From Roseomonas sp. AR75 (GTDB lineage: Bacteria > Pseudomonadota > Alphaproteobacteria > Acetobacterales > Acetobacteraceae): a stretch of 64,000 nt of DNA. The translations under genes and the position numbers were made by a program. This document shows, piece after piece, positions 36,577 through 45,444 of the stretch (position 1 is its first letter; every line of letters begins with the position of its first letter). Under the pieces are notes generated by a model, which had not been told where the DNA came from, did not search any database, and worked only from the letters and a program-made list of their open reading frames with translations. The stretch spans positions 620,001 through 684,000 of the forward strand of contig NZ_STGB01000001.1 in assembly GCF_005222815.1 (NCBI RefSeq). Direction: 5' to 3'.

Positions 36577-37367
36577 GCGAGCGCATCCCCTGGCCGCTCG
36601 CGGCGGTCGTCGCGCTGCTGCTGCTGATCATCGTCGCGCCGCTGGTGGTGCCGGTGGCGATGTCGATCTCCGACACGCCCTACATCGTGTTCCCGCCGGA
36701 AGGCTTCACGCTGGAATGGTATGGCGTGATCCTGACGGACCCCGAGGCGCAGGCCTCGCTGCGCGTCTCGCTGGAACTGGCCTTCCTGGCGACGCTGCTG
36801 GCGCTGGCGCTCGGCATTCCATGCGCCATGGCGCTGGTGCGCTGCCGCTTCCCCGGCCGCGGCGCGGTGCTGGCGCTGGTGCTGGGGCCGCTGGTGGTGC
36901 CGCTGATCGTCACCGGCGTCGGGCTGCTGCAGTTCTTCTCGATGCTCGGGATGCGCGGCGCCTTCCTGCAATTGCTGATCGGCCACACCGTGGTCTGCAT
37001 CCCCTATGTCGTACGCTCCGTATCCGGCGCGCTGGCCACGGCCGACCCGACGCAGGAGGATGCGGCGCGGGTGCTCGGCGCGGGGCCACTGCGTATCTTC
37101 ACCCGCGTGATCTGGCCACAGATCCGGCCGGGGGTCGTCGCGGGCGGCATCTTCGCCTTCATCATCTCCTTCGACGACTTCGCGATCTCCATGTGGCTGG
37201 CGGATGCGCGCAGCTTCCCGCTGCCGCTGTTCCTCTACGCCGCGATCCAGAAATTCTTCGATCCGTCCATCGCCGCGCTGTCGGCGCTGATGGTCTTCTT
37301 CGCGCTCGGCCTGGTGCTGCTGATCGAAAAGGGCCTCGGCATCGGCGTGCGGCGGATCGCCGGATGA
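36573..37367 (+). CDS. ABC transporter permease, spermidine/putrescine type (PotC-like)
   Basis: Second permease, 264 residues, six helices. After the first helix come the periplasmic YIVFPPEGFTLEWYG, which is characteristic of PotC-like subunits, and the EAA loop EDAARVLGAGPLRIFTRVIWPQ near residue 170. FIISFDDFAISMWL follows. ATG 36573 overlaps the upstream stop. It forms the transmembrane pair with the preceding gene. Confidence 0.94.
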   Translation: MSERIPWPLAAVVALLLLIIVAPLVVPVAMSISDTPYIVFPPEGFTLEWYGVILTDPEAQASLRVSLELAFLATLLALALGIPCAMALVRCRFPGRGAVLALVLGPLVVPLIVTGVGLLQFFSMLGMRGAFLQLLIGHTVVCIPYVVRSVSGALATADPTQEDAARVLGAGPLRIFTRVIWPQIRPGVVAGGIFAFIISFDDFAISMWLADARSFPLPLFLYAAIQKFFDPSIAALSALMVFFALGLVLLIEKGLGIGVRRIAG

Positions 37368-37384
37368 ACCAACAGGGAGCCTGA

Positions 37385-38440
37385 ATGATGACCACCACCA
37401 CCCGCCGGCTGCTGCTCGGCACCGCGCTGGCCATACCCTTCGTGAAGGGTGTCGCCGCGCAGACCCGCGAGATCGTCGTGGGCATCTGGGGCGGCGCGCA
37501 GGGCGATTTCGTCAAGCGCCAGATCATCCCGGCCTTCGAACGCGACTTCAGCTGCAAGGTGCTGGCCGAGGAAGGCTTCACCCTGGCGAATCTCGCGAAG
37601 ATGCGCGCGACGAAGGACAATCCGCGCTTCTCCGTGATGTTCATCGACGACCTGGCAATTCCCATCGCCAAGGCCGAGGGGCTGATCGCGGAGCTGCCGC
37701 GCGACAAGATGCCCGCGATGGCCAACCTCTATCCGCGTTTCCTCTACAACGAGGGCTACGGCACCGCGCTCGGCATCTCGCTCGGCGGCATCTTCCACAA
37801 CACCCGCGTGCGCCCGCCGGAGAGCTATGCGGATCTCTGGGACAGCCGCTACCGCGGCAAGCTGAAGCTGGTCAGCCCGAACAACACGCCATCCATGTTC
37901 TTCCTGATCGTCGCCGCGGCGGTGGAGACAGGGAAGCCCTATGCCGAGGCGCAGTATGAGATCGACAAGGCGTGGGACCGCATCGCCGCGCTGAAGCCGA
38001 ACATCCAGAACCTGTTCGGCGACGGCATCCAGGCGGCGAACGAAGTGGCGCAGGGCCAGGCCGATATCGGCCTGCTGGAGTATTCCAAATACGTCTATCC
38101 CTACACGGCCCGCCGCGCGCCGGTGACCATGGCCTTCCCGAAGGAAGGCGCCTTCGCCGGCACCAACTGCCAGGTGCTGGTGAAGAACGGCCCGAACCAG
38201 GAACTCGCCGTGGCCTTCATGAACCGCATGATCGAGCCGACGGTCCAGAAGCCCTTCAGTGAGTTCGCGCTGACCACGCCGCCAGTCTCCGGCATCACCT
38301 TCTCGGCCGACACGCAGCGCTGGATCGCCTATCCGGTGGAGGAGATGGACCGCCGCGGCCTGTTCACGCCGGACTGGACCTACATCAACGCGCGCCGCTC
38401 CGCCTGGACCGAGCGGCTGAACCGGATCTTCTCCCTCTGA
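37385..38440 (+). CDS. ABC transporter periplasmic substrate-binding protein (PotD/Fbp-like)
   Basis: A 351-residue receptor with a Tat-like signal (TTRRLLLGTALAIPFVKGVAA). The mature part starts with EIVVGIWGGAQGDFVKRQII, a family-1/8-type extracellular binding fold, and has YRGKLKLVSPNNTPSMFFL and DIGLLEYSKYVYPYTARRAP. These match polyamine-type receptors of PotABCD-like systems; the ligand is unknown. ATG 37385 or 37388 both fit the AGGGAG at 37374-37379. It sits between the permeases and the ATPase. Confidence 0.92.
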   Translation: MMTTTTRRLLLGTALAIPFVKGVAAQTREIVVGIWGGAQGDFVKRQIIPAFERDFSCKVLAEEGFTLANLAKMRATKDNPRFSVMFIDDLAIPIAKAEGLIAELPRDKMPAMANLYPRFLYNEGYGTALGISLGGIFHNTRVRPPESYADLWDSRYRGKLKLVSPNNTPSMFFLIVAAAVETGKPYAEAQYEIDKAWDRIAALKPNIQNLFGDGIQAANEVAQGQADIGLLEYSKYVYPYTARRAPVTMAFPKEGAFAGTNCQVLVKNGPNQELAVAFMNRMIEPTVQKPFSEFALTTPPVSGITFSADTQRWIAYPVEEMDRRGLFTPDWTYINARRSAWTERLNRIFSL

Positions 38441-39549
38441 CCGAGGTCGCGCAGGGCGCGGGGGTTGTCCTCCGCGCCCTCTCCAAGAGCTTCGGGCCGA
38501 CGCAGGTGGTGCGCGGCGTGGACCTCGAGGTCGCGCCGGGCGAGATGCTCGCCCTCCTCGGCCCGTCGGGCTGCGGCAAGACCACCACGCTGCGCATGGT
38601 GGCGGGTCTGATCGAGCCCAGCGCCGGAGAGGTGCTGATCGGCGGACGCTCCGTGCTCGGCGTGCCGGCGCACAAGCGCGACCTCGGCATGCTGTTCCAG
38701 GCCTATGGGCTGTTCCCGCACCTGACGGTCGCGCGCAACGTCGCATTCGGCCTGGAGATGCGTCGCGTGCCCAAGGCGGAGGCTGCGCAGCGCGTGGCGG
38801 AGGCGCTGAAACTCGTGCGCCTCGATGGCTTCGCCGAGCGGATGCCGGCACAGCTTTCCGGCGGCCAGCAGCAGCGCGTCGCGCTCGCGCGCGCGCTGGT
38901 CTACCGCCCGCGCGTCCTGCTGCTGGACGAGCCCTTCGGCGCGCTGGACCGCAAGCTGCGCGAGGAGATGCAGGTGGAGTTGCGACTGCTGGTGAAGCGG
39001 CTCGGCCTCACCACGATCATGGTTACGCACGACCAGGAGGAAGCGCTGACGCTCGCCGACCGCCTGGCCGTGATGGAGCATGGCGCGCTGATGCAGGTCG
39101 GCACCGGCGCCGAGGTCTATGATCGCCCGGCCAGCCGCTTCGTCGCGGACTTCATGGGCGTCGCCAACCTGCTGGACGGCCGCGTCGCGGCAACGGGTGC
39201 GGTGGCCAGCCTGGAAGCGGCGAAGGGTGTACATCTTCTCGCCACGCCGATCGCCGCGCCACCCATGCAGGGCAGTCTCGGCACCGTGGCGATCCGCCCT
39301 GAAGCGATTGCGCTGCTGCCGCCCGATGCCGCGGAAGAAGCCGGCACCACGACGCTGCCGGGCACGGTGGAACAGGCCATCTTCAAGGGGCAGGGGCTCG
39401 ATGTCTGGGTCGGCACGCCGGCCGGGCGCATCCTCGCGCGGCTCGACCGCGCTGCCTTGGCGGCGGCACCAGCAGCCGGCGCGCCCTGCCTGCTGCGCTA
39501 CGCCGCGTCGCGTGCCATCCTGTTGCCCCGCGAGACCAAACCCGCATGA
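38437..39549 (+). CDS. ABC transporter ATP-binding protein (PotA-like), probable CTG start
   Basis: Energises the importer. Features are Walker [17 protein letters not shown]-loop [14 protein letters not shown], signature [16 protein letters not shown], Walker [13 protein letters not shown] and H-loop [10 protein letters not shown], with a C-terminal TOBE domain (about residues 270-365). The first standard start codon is GTG 38506, which would cut off the first strand and the A-loop ([16 protein letters not shown]). In frame upstream lies CTG-ACC-GAG at 38437, overlapping the receptor's stop as CTGA, just where ATGA would be expected. That makes 370 residues, the normal family size. The start is inference; the function is secure. 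Confidence 0.93.
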   Translation: MTEVAQGAGVVLRALSKSFGPTQVVRGVDLEVAPGEMLALLGPSGCGKTTTLRMVAGLIEPSAGEVLIGGRSVLGVPAHKRDLGMLFQAYGLFPHLTVARNVAFGLEMRRVPKAEAAQRVAEALKLVRLDGFAERMPAQLSGGQQQRVALARALVYRPRVLLLDEPFGALDRKLREEMQVELRLLVKRLGLTTIMVTHDQEEALTLADRLAVMEHGALMQVGTGAEVYDRPASRFVADFMGVANLLDGRVAATGAVASLEAAKGVHLLATPIAAPPMQGSLGTVAIRPEAIALLPPDAAEEAGTTTLPGTVEQAIFKGQGLDVWVGTPAGRILARLDRAALAAAPAAGAPCLLRYAASRAILLPRETKPA

Positions 39550-40259
39550 CCATTCCTGCCATCGGCACTATCACGCCGTCTTCCAATCGCACGGTGGAAC
39601 GCACCCTTGCGGCGATCCTGCCGCTGTTCCCCGGTGTCGATTCTTGTGTCGCGCGGATCACCTATTACGGCCCCGGGATCGGCCAGCCGAAGGACGGCTA
39701 CGATGCCGAGCCGTACCGCCACGCCGCCTGGCAGCTTGGCCATGCCGCGGTCGGCGTGGTCTGCTGGAACGGCACGCGCGGCGCCGGCCTTGGCCTGGAT
39801 GCCGATCATGCGCTGTGCGCCACGATGGCGGATGCCGCAGGCTGCGTCGCGACCACGGCCTCGCTTGGCACGATGACGCTGCTCGACCGCTTCGAGGCGC
39901 GGCGCATCGGCTTCGTGACGCCCGGCGATTCCGCGTATGCCGAGGAAGCGGCCGCCGGCTTCGGGCGGGTGATGGCCGGCGCGCGCACGCTCGGGCTCAA
40001 GGACAACCTAGCCTCCGCCGCGGTGCCGCCCGCGCGGATCGCGGAGATGACACGCGAGCTGGCCGCCGCGGAACGGCCGGACGCGATCCTGCTGTGGAGC
40101 ACCAACCTGCCGGGGTGGGAAGTGATGGCGACGCTTGAGGCGGAACTCGGCATTCCCGTGATCGATTCAGCCGCGGCCGGCGTATGGGCCTGCCTGGACG
40201 CGCTCGGCATCGACATGGCGCCGGCGGCGCATCTCGGGCGGATGTTCCGCCCGCGCTGA
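39546..40259 (+). CDS. Maleate isomerase / arylmalonate decarboxylase-like protein
   Basis: A 237-residue member of the Asp/Glu racemase superfamily, closest in pattern to maleate cis-trans isomerase and arylmalonate decarboxylase. The N-terminus AIGTITPSSNRTVERT is diagnostic. One cysteine is at the first half-site (VGVVCWNGTRG, Cys73). At the second half-site the expected Cys is Ser185 (LLWSTNLPGW), so the enzyme is not a standard two-Cys isomerase. It overlaps the ABC ATPase gene by 4 bases, linking it to the importer's substrate. Confidence 0.82.
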   Translation: MTIPAIGTITPSSNRTVERTLAAILPLFPGVDSCVARITYYGPGIGQPKDGYDAEPYRHAAWQLGHAAVGVVCWNGTRGAGLGLDADHALCATMADAAGCVATTASLGTMTLLDRFEARRIGFVTPGDSAYAEEAAAGFGRVMAGARTLGLKDNLASAAVPPARIAEMTRELAAAERPDAILLWSTNLPGWEVMATLEAELGIPVIDSAAAGVWACLDALGIDMAPAAHLGRMFRPR

Positions 40260-40352
40260 CGGCACCTGCTGGTCGAGGGGTCTTGCCACGCCGGGCGCAT
40301 CGCACGCTAAGGTGGCCCGCCGGGACAACCGCCCTCAGCAGCGGAGCCAGAG

Positions 40353-41945
40353 ATGCAGCGACGCACGATGATCAAGGCCGCCGGGATCGGCTTGGCCGGC
40401 GCGATGGGCAGCCCTGCACTGCTTCGCGCACAGTCCACCACCACGCTGCGCTTCACGCCGCAGCAGGACCTCGTCACGCTCGATCCCGTCACCACCACGG
40501 CCTATATCAGTCGCAACCACGGCTACATGGTGTTCGACACGCTCTATGGCATGGACGCCAACTTCCAGGCGACGCCGCAGATGGTGGATGGACACCGCGT
40601 CGAGGATGACGGGAAGCGCTGGGATCTGACGCTGCGCGACGGCCTGCGCTGGCATGACGGCGAGCGCGTCCTGGCGCGCGATTGCGTGGCCAGCATCCGC
40701 CGCTGGGCGCGGCGCGATCCCTTTGGCGCCACGCTGATGGACGCGACGGAGGAACTCTCCGCGCCGGATGACCGCACAATCCGCTTCCGCCTGAAGCGCC
40801 CTTTCCCGCTCCTGCCGATTGCGCTGGGCAAGGCGTCCGTCCCGGTCTGCGCGATGATGCCGGAGCGGCTGGCGCAGACCGATCCGTTCCGCCAGGTGCC
40901 GGAGCTGATCGGCAGCGGTCCCTTCCGCTTCAAGGCGGATGAGCGCGTGGCGGGCTCCATCGTGGTCTATACGAAGTTCGAGGGCTATGTGCCGCGCAAG
41001 GACGGCGCGCTCGGCTGGACCTCGGGTCCGAAGGTCGTGCATTTCGACCGCGTCGAATGGCGCTCGATGCCGGATGCCTCCACCGCCACCTCCGCGCTGA
41101 TCGCGGGTGAGCAGGACTGGCAGGAATACGCCTATCACGACCAGCTTCCGCTGCTGCGGCGCGACCGCAACGTGCAGGTACGCGTGCTGGACCGCACCGG
41201 CTTCGTCGCCATGCTGCGTGTGAACCACCTGCAACCGCCCTTCGACAATCCGGCGATCCGCCGCGCGCTGTGGCCGGCGGTCGACCAGACCGCCTACATG
41301 CAGGCACTGGTCGGGCCGGACGAGCCGAGCCTGTTCCACGTGCCGCTCGGCTTCTTCGCGCCGGGCACGCCGATGGCGTCCGATGCCGGCCTGGATGTGC
41401 TGACCGGCCCGCGCGATTTCGACAAGGCGAAGCAGGCGCTGCGCGAAGCGGGCTACCGCGGCGAGGCGGTGCTGCTGATGGTGCCGTCCAACTCCGCGGC
41501 CCTGTTGGCGCAGGGCGCCGTCGCCGCGGACATGTTCAAGCGCGCCGGCATGAATGTCGAGGTCTACTCGGTCGAGTTCAACGCCATGCTGCAGCGGCGC
41601 AACCGCAAGGGGCCGGTCTCCGAGGGCGGCTGGAGCGCCTTCGTCACCAACTGGTCCGGCACGGATTGGCTGAATCCGGCGGGCCACATCGCGCTGCGCG
41701 GCAATGGCGAAGCGGGCTATGCCGGATGGGCGACGATGCCGCGCATCGAGGAATTGCGCGAGGCCTGGTTCCGCGCGCCGGATGAGGCGGCGCAGAAGGC
41801 GATCTGCCGCGACATCCAGCTCGAGGCGATGCGCGAGGTGCCGTACTATCCGCTGGGCCAGTACATGCAGCCGACCGCCTACCGCCGGAACCTGCAAGGC
41901 GTTCTGGACGGCTTCGCGACTTTCTGGAACGTGCGCCGGGCGTAG
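40353..41945 (+). CDS. ABC transporter substrate-binding protein, family 5 (peptide/nickel type)
   Basis: A 530-residue periplasmic receptor with a Tat-like signal (QRRTMIKAAGIGLAGAM). The family-5 fold is evident from LRFTPQQDLVTLDPV, VEDDGKRWDLTLRDGLRWHDG and DRTIRFRLKRPFPLL, then LRVNHLQPPFDNPAIRRAL. Such receptors bind di/oligopeptides, glutathione, nickel or opines. No DppB/C/D/F-type genes are adjacent, so it is an orphan, or it works with a distant permease. It precedes an M20-family amidohydrolase by 11 bases, suggesting an amino-acid conjugate or dipeptide as ligand. Confidence 0.92.
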   Translation: MQRRTMIKAAGIGLAGAMGSPALLRAQSTTTLRFTPQQDLVTLDPVTTTAYISRNHGYMVFDTLYGMDANFQATPQMVDGHRVEDDGKRWDLTLRDGLRWHDGERVLARDCVASIRRWARRDPFGATLMDATEELSAPDDRTIRFRLKRPFPLLPIALGKASVPVCAMMPERLAQTDPFRQVPELIGSGPFRFKADERVAGSIVVYTKFEGYVPRKDGALGWTSGPKVVHFDRVEWRSMPDASTATSALIAGEQDWQEYAYHDQLPLLRRDRNVQVRVLDRTGFVAMLRVNHLQPPFDNPAIRRALWPAVDQTAYMQALVGPDEPSLFHVPLGFFAPGTPMASDAGLDVLTGPRDFDKAKQALREAGYRGEAVLLMVPSNSAALLAQGAVAADMFKRAGMNVEVYSVEFNAMLQRRNRKGPVSEGGWSAFVTNWSGTDWLNPAGHIALRGNGEAGYAGWATMPRIEELREAWFRAPDEAAQKAICRDIQLEAMREVPYYPLGQYMQPTAYRRNLQGVLDGFATFWNVRRA

Positions 41946-41956
41946 GAACACAGCGA

Positions 41957-43552
41957 ATGCCGACGAACGACGAGCTTCGCGCGCTTGCGCTGGACTGGAT
42001 CACGGCGAACGAGGCGCGGCTTTCCGCCTTCAATGCGCGGATCTGGTCGCATGCGGAGCCTGCCTGGCGCGAGTACCGCTCCGCGCGCGACTATGTCGAC
42101 CTGCTGCGCGCGGAAGGCTTCGCGGTCGAGGAAGGCTCGGGCGGGATGCCCACGGCCTTCGTCGCGCAGTGGGGGAAGGGCGGGCCGGTGCTGGCCAGCT
42201 TCTCCGAATACGATGCGGTGCCCGGCAACTCGCAGCAGGTGGTGCCCTATCCGGCGCCGCGCGCGGGGCTGCATCCGTATGCCGCCGGTCATACCGACCC
42301 GCATTCGGTGCTCGGCACCGCCGCGCTGGCGGCGGTCCTCGGCGCGAAGGCCGCGCTGGAACGAACCGGCACGAATGCCACGCTGAAGCTGTTCGGCGAG
42401 CCTGCGGAGAAGGTCTGCGGATCCAAGCCCATCCACGCTGCCAAGGGCTACTATGACGGGCTGGACGCCGCCGTGGTGTGGCATCCCTGGGCCTCCAACA
42501 CCGTGACGGCGGAGACGCATTTCGGCGCCTATTGGAGCGCCGTCATCACCTTCGAGGCAGATGCGCCGGAGACCTGGATCGACCCATCGCTGATGCCGAT
42601 CGAGGGCGCGCATGCCGCGGCGCGCTGCCCCGGCGCAGTGGACGCGCTGTGCCTGATGTACACCACGACGAAATACACCAAGGAGGCGATGTTCCCGCAC
42701 GCAGGGTCCTGGACTCTGAACGAGTTCATCCTGGGTGATGGCGGCGCGACCTCGGACAACCTCACGCCGCGCTTCTCGCAGATCCAGTACGCCTGGCGTT
42801 CCTCCTCGCTCGGCATCCAGGAACAGATCTGGCGCGTGCTGGCGCAGAATGCGCGCCATGTCGCTGCCGTCACCGGCTGCAAGGCCTATGTGCGCTGGGT
42901 GACGAAGACGCGCGTCGGCGTGCCGAACATGGCGCTGACCGACCTGACCTGGAAGAACCTGCAGGCCGTCGGCGCACCGCGCTACGGCGAAGAGGCACTG
43001 GAATTCGGCCGGCAGATCCAGCGTCATCTCGGCCTGGAAGCGATGGCGGATCCCTTCGTCGCCGAGGTCAGCCGCCTGACACCGCCGGAGGAGCAGGAAA
43101 CGCGGATGCGTGCCGGCCTGCCTTCCTGGCAGAAGCATCTCAGCGCGGACGACTATGTGGAGTTCTGCTGGCACGCGCCCACCGTGCGCTTGCTGGCGGC
43201 ACGCCCGCGGCTGCGTCCGCCCTCCAAGGGCTATGCCTATCCGAACTGGGCCTACAACGCGCTCGGCGGACTGCCGGCGGCGGTGGATCCCGGCATGTTC
43301 GTCGCGGCCAAGACGATGGCGCTGACGCTGGTGGATCTCGCGTCCCAGCCTGACCTGTTGCAAGCGGCGCAGGCCGAGTTCCGCGAGCGCACCGGCGGCA
43401 TCGACAGCAAGGACTGGGTGGGGCCGCTGCTCCCGGCCGGTTTCGATGCGCCAGTGGACCTGCGCTGGCCGGAATACGTCACCACCCCGCGCGGCGAGGA
43501 ATGGTGCATCCCCACGCCGCATCACGGGACGGGCGCCGGCGAGCCGCTCTGA
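41957..43552 (+). CDS. M20-family amidohydrolase (AbgB-like) with an altered metal site
   Basis: A 531-residue protein of the M20D peptidase/aminoacylase fold, like aminobenzoyl-glutamate utilisation protein B. Fold markers are HAEPAWREYRSA, FSEYDAVPG, GHTDPHSVLG (H112, H116) and AAVVWHPW, and a dimerisation domain near 190-310. The usual Glu-Glu pair (PAEE: base plus metal ligand) reads PAEK here (E151, K152), and the Cys of the CGHDxH motif is missing. It may therefore bind one metal or act differently. It probably cleaves an N-acyl amino acid or dipeptide delivered by the preceding receptor. Confidence 0.87.
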   Translation: MPTNDELRALALDWITANEARLSAFNARIWSHAEPAWREYRSARDYVDLLRAEGFAVEEGSGGMPTAFVAQWGKGGPVLASFSEYDAVPGNSQQVVPYPAPRAGLHPYAAGHTDPHSVLGTAALAAVLGAKAALERTGTNATLKLFGEPAEKVCGSKPIHAAKGYYDGLDAAVVWHPWASNTVTAETHFGAYWSAVITFEADAPETWIDPSLMPIEGAHAAARCPGAVDALCLMYTTTKYTKEAMFPHAGSWTLNEFILGDGGATSDNLTPRFSQIQYAWRSSSLGIQEQIWRVLAQNARHVAAVTGCKAYVRWVTKTRVGVPNMALTDLTWKNLQAVGAPRYGEEALEFGRQIQRHLGLEAMADPFVAEVSRLTPPEEQETRMRAGLPSWQKHLSADDYVEFCWHAPTVRLLAARPRLRPPSKGYAYPNWAYNALGGLPAAVDPGMFVAAKTMALTLVDLASQPDLLQAAQAEFRERTGGIDSKDWVGPLLPAGFDAPVDLRWPEYVTTPRGEEWCIPTPHHGTGAGEPL

Positions 43553-43558
43553 GGCCGA

Positions 43559-44683
43559 TCAGCGGCGCCAGAGGTCCGCGGTAGCCCCCGCCTCGCCCAG
43601 CGCCGGCGCAGCCTCCGGCGTCGCGCCGAGCAGCGCGGCGGCGATCGGTACGGGCAGGGCAGGGAGGTTGCCACCTTCCGGCAAGGCGACGCGACGGTCG
43701 AAAAGGCCGCGCGCGGCGACATGCAGATCGGCCAGCGCTTCGGCGGGCGTGCGGACGCGTTCCACGCACACATCCTCGCCGGCAAACACTGCTTCCCAGT
43801 CCGCCGCATCCCGTTGCGCCATGCACGCAGCGACGCCCGCGCGCGTGGCATCGGGATTGGTGGTGTCGTCGCGCAGCGCGGGATCGAGCGCGATCAGTTC
43901 GCAGAACCGGCGCCAGAACTGCGGCTCGAGCGGCGCGACGGCGAAGGCGACGCCATCGCGCGCGGTGTAGATGCCGTAGCGAGGTGAGCCGCCCATGTGG
44001 CGCCCCTTGCCGGGCGCTGGTGCAGCCACGCCCAGCAGCAGTGGCGCGATCACGCGCGGCATCCAGGCCAGCACATTCTCCGTCATCGCGACATCGAGGT
44101 GGCAGCCTTCGCCTGTCGCCTGCCGGCGGATCAGCGCGAGCAGGATGTTGACGACCGCAGGCAGCGATCCGCCGCCGACATCGGCGATCTGGCCGCAGGG
44201 CAGGGCAGGCTTGCCCGTCCCGTCATCGGTCAGCGCCAGCATGCCCGCACGCGCGAGGTAGGTGAGGTCATGTCCCGCCACCTGCGCCAGCGGGCCGTCC
44301 TGCCCGAAGCCGGTGATGGAGCAGTAGATCAGCCGCGGGTTCTGTTCGCGCAGCGCGGCGTAGCCTAGGCCCAGCCGGTCCATCACGCCGGGCCGGAACT
44401 GCTCGACCAGCACGTCGGCCTCGCGCGCCAGCGCCAGAACGGCGGCACGTTCCTCGGCGTTCTTCAGGTCCGCCGCGATGCTGCGCTTGCCGCGATTGAG
44501 CAGGGCGAACTGCACGCTGATGCCGCCCTGCGCCGGGCGGTTCGCGCGGCCGGGATCGCCGCCCGGCTTGCGTTCCACCTTCACCACGCTGGCGCCGGCA
44601 TCCGCCAGCATCAGCGTGGCCAGCGGACCCGGCAGCAGCGTCGTGAAATCAAGGACGCGCAGCCCGGCGAGCACGCCGCTCAT
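43559..44683 (-). CDS. Family III CoA-transferase (CaiB/BaiF type), copy 2
   Basis: Transfers CoA between acids, typically to activate a carboxylate at the cost of another acyl-CoA. Of 374 residues, the N-terminus has LAGLRVLDFTTLLPGPLATL and VVKVERKPGGDP. The catalytic Asp that forms the anhydride/thioester is in CGQIADVGGGSLPAVV. Other markers are YCSITGFGQDGPLAQ and the C-terminal half of the interlocked-ring fold. ATG 44683 overlaps the upstream crotonase stop by 4 bases. Last gene of the eight-gene acyl-CoA operon. Confidence 0.92.
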   Translation of the reverse strand: MSGVLAGLRVLDFTTLLPGPLATLMLADAGASVVKVERKPGGDPGRANRPAQGGISVQFALLNRGKRSIAADLKNAEERAAVLALAREADVLVEQFRPGVMDRLGLGYAALREQNPRLIYCSITGFGQDGPLAQVAGHDLTYLARAGMLALTDDGTGKPALPCGQIADVGGGSLPAVVNILLALIRRQATGEGCHLDVAMTENVLAWMPRVIAPLLLGVAAPAPGKGRHMGGSPRYGIYTARDGVAFAVAPLEPQFWRRFCELIALDPALRDDTTNPDATRAGVAACMAQRDAADWEAVFAGEDVCVERVRTPAEALADLHVAARGLFDRRVALPEGGNLPALPVPIAAALLGATPEAAPALGEAGATADLWRR

Positions 44684-45444
44684 CGCTTCTTGTGGTTCGC
44701 CGCGAAGGAGTCCACGCCCTTGCGCCACTCGCTATCCGCCAGGCAGCGGTCGATTGCCAGCAGTTCGTACGCCTGGCCGGTGCGCAGGTCGCTTTCCATG
44801 CCGACATCGATGCAGCGCTTCGCAAGCTGCACCGAAAGCGGGAAGGCCTTCAGGATCATGCCCACGGTCTCCTGCACGGCGCCTTCCAGTTCCTCCGGCG
44901 CGACCAGGCGGTTCACCAGGCCGACGCGCAGCGCTTCCTCGGCGCCCATGGTGCGGCCGGTGAACAGCAATTCCTTTGCCACCGCCTTGCCGACGATCCG
45001 CGGCAGGCGCTGGCTGGCCCCGACCGAGCCCCACACCGCCTCGGGATAGCGGAAGGAGACGCGAGTGGAGGCGATGATGAAGTCGCAGGCGGTCGCGATC
45101 TCGCAGCCGGAGCCGATGATCGGGCCATGGCCCACGGCGATGCAGGGCTTCGGGCAGTACTGCACGGCGTCGTAGGCGGAGAAGGCTGTCAGGCGGCGGT
45201 TGCGCAGCCATTCCTCCGTCACGCCGGCGCGCTCCTTCAGGTCGGCGCCTGCGCAGAAGCTCGGGCCGGCGCCGCGGATCAGCACCACGCGCACCGCCGC
45301 GTCGTTCTCCACCTGCTTCACCGCAGCGAACAGGTCCTTCGCCATCTGCAGGTTCAGCGCGTTGCGCTGTTCCGGGCGGTTCAGCGTGATCGTGCCAACG
45401 CCGTCGGCGACGTCGCAGAGGATGGTCTCGTATTGCGTCGCCAT
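44680..45444 (-). CDS. Enoyl-CoA hydratase/isomerase, both catalytic Glu present
   Basis: A 254-residue crotonase. The oxyanion-hole segments are GAGPSFCAGADLKER and GHGPIIGSGCEIATACD. The two hydratase glutamates are present: Glu in GCEIA (equivalent to rat E144) and Glu in SFRYPEAVWG (equivalent to E164). It is therefore the best candidate in the operon for true hydration of a 2-enoyl-CoA. It shares one base with the stop of the upstream CoA-transferase gene (TGATG). Confidence 0.93.
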   Translation of the reverse strand: MATQYETILCDVADGVGTITLNRPEQRNALNLQMAKDLFAAVKQVENDAAVRVVLIRGAGPSFCAGADLKERAGVTEEWLRNRRLTAFSAYDAVQYCPKPCIAVGHGPIIGSGCEIATACDFIIASTRVSFRYPEAVWGSVGASQRLPRIVGKAVAKELLFTGRTMGAEEALRVGLVNRLVAPEELEGAVQETVGMILKAFPLSVQLAKRCIDVGMESDLRTGQAYELLAIDRCLADSEWRKGVDSFAANHKKR

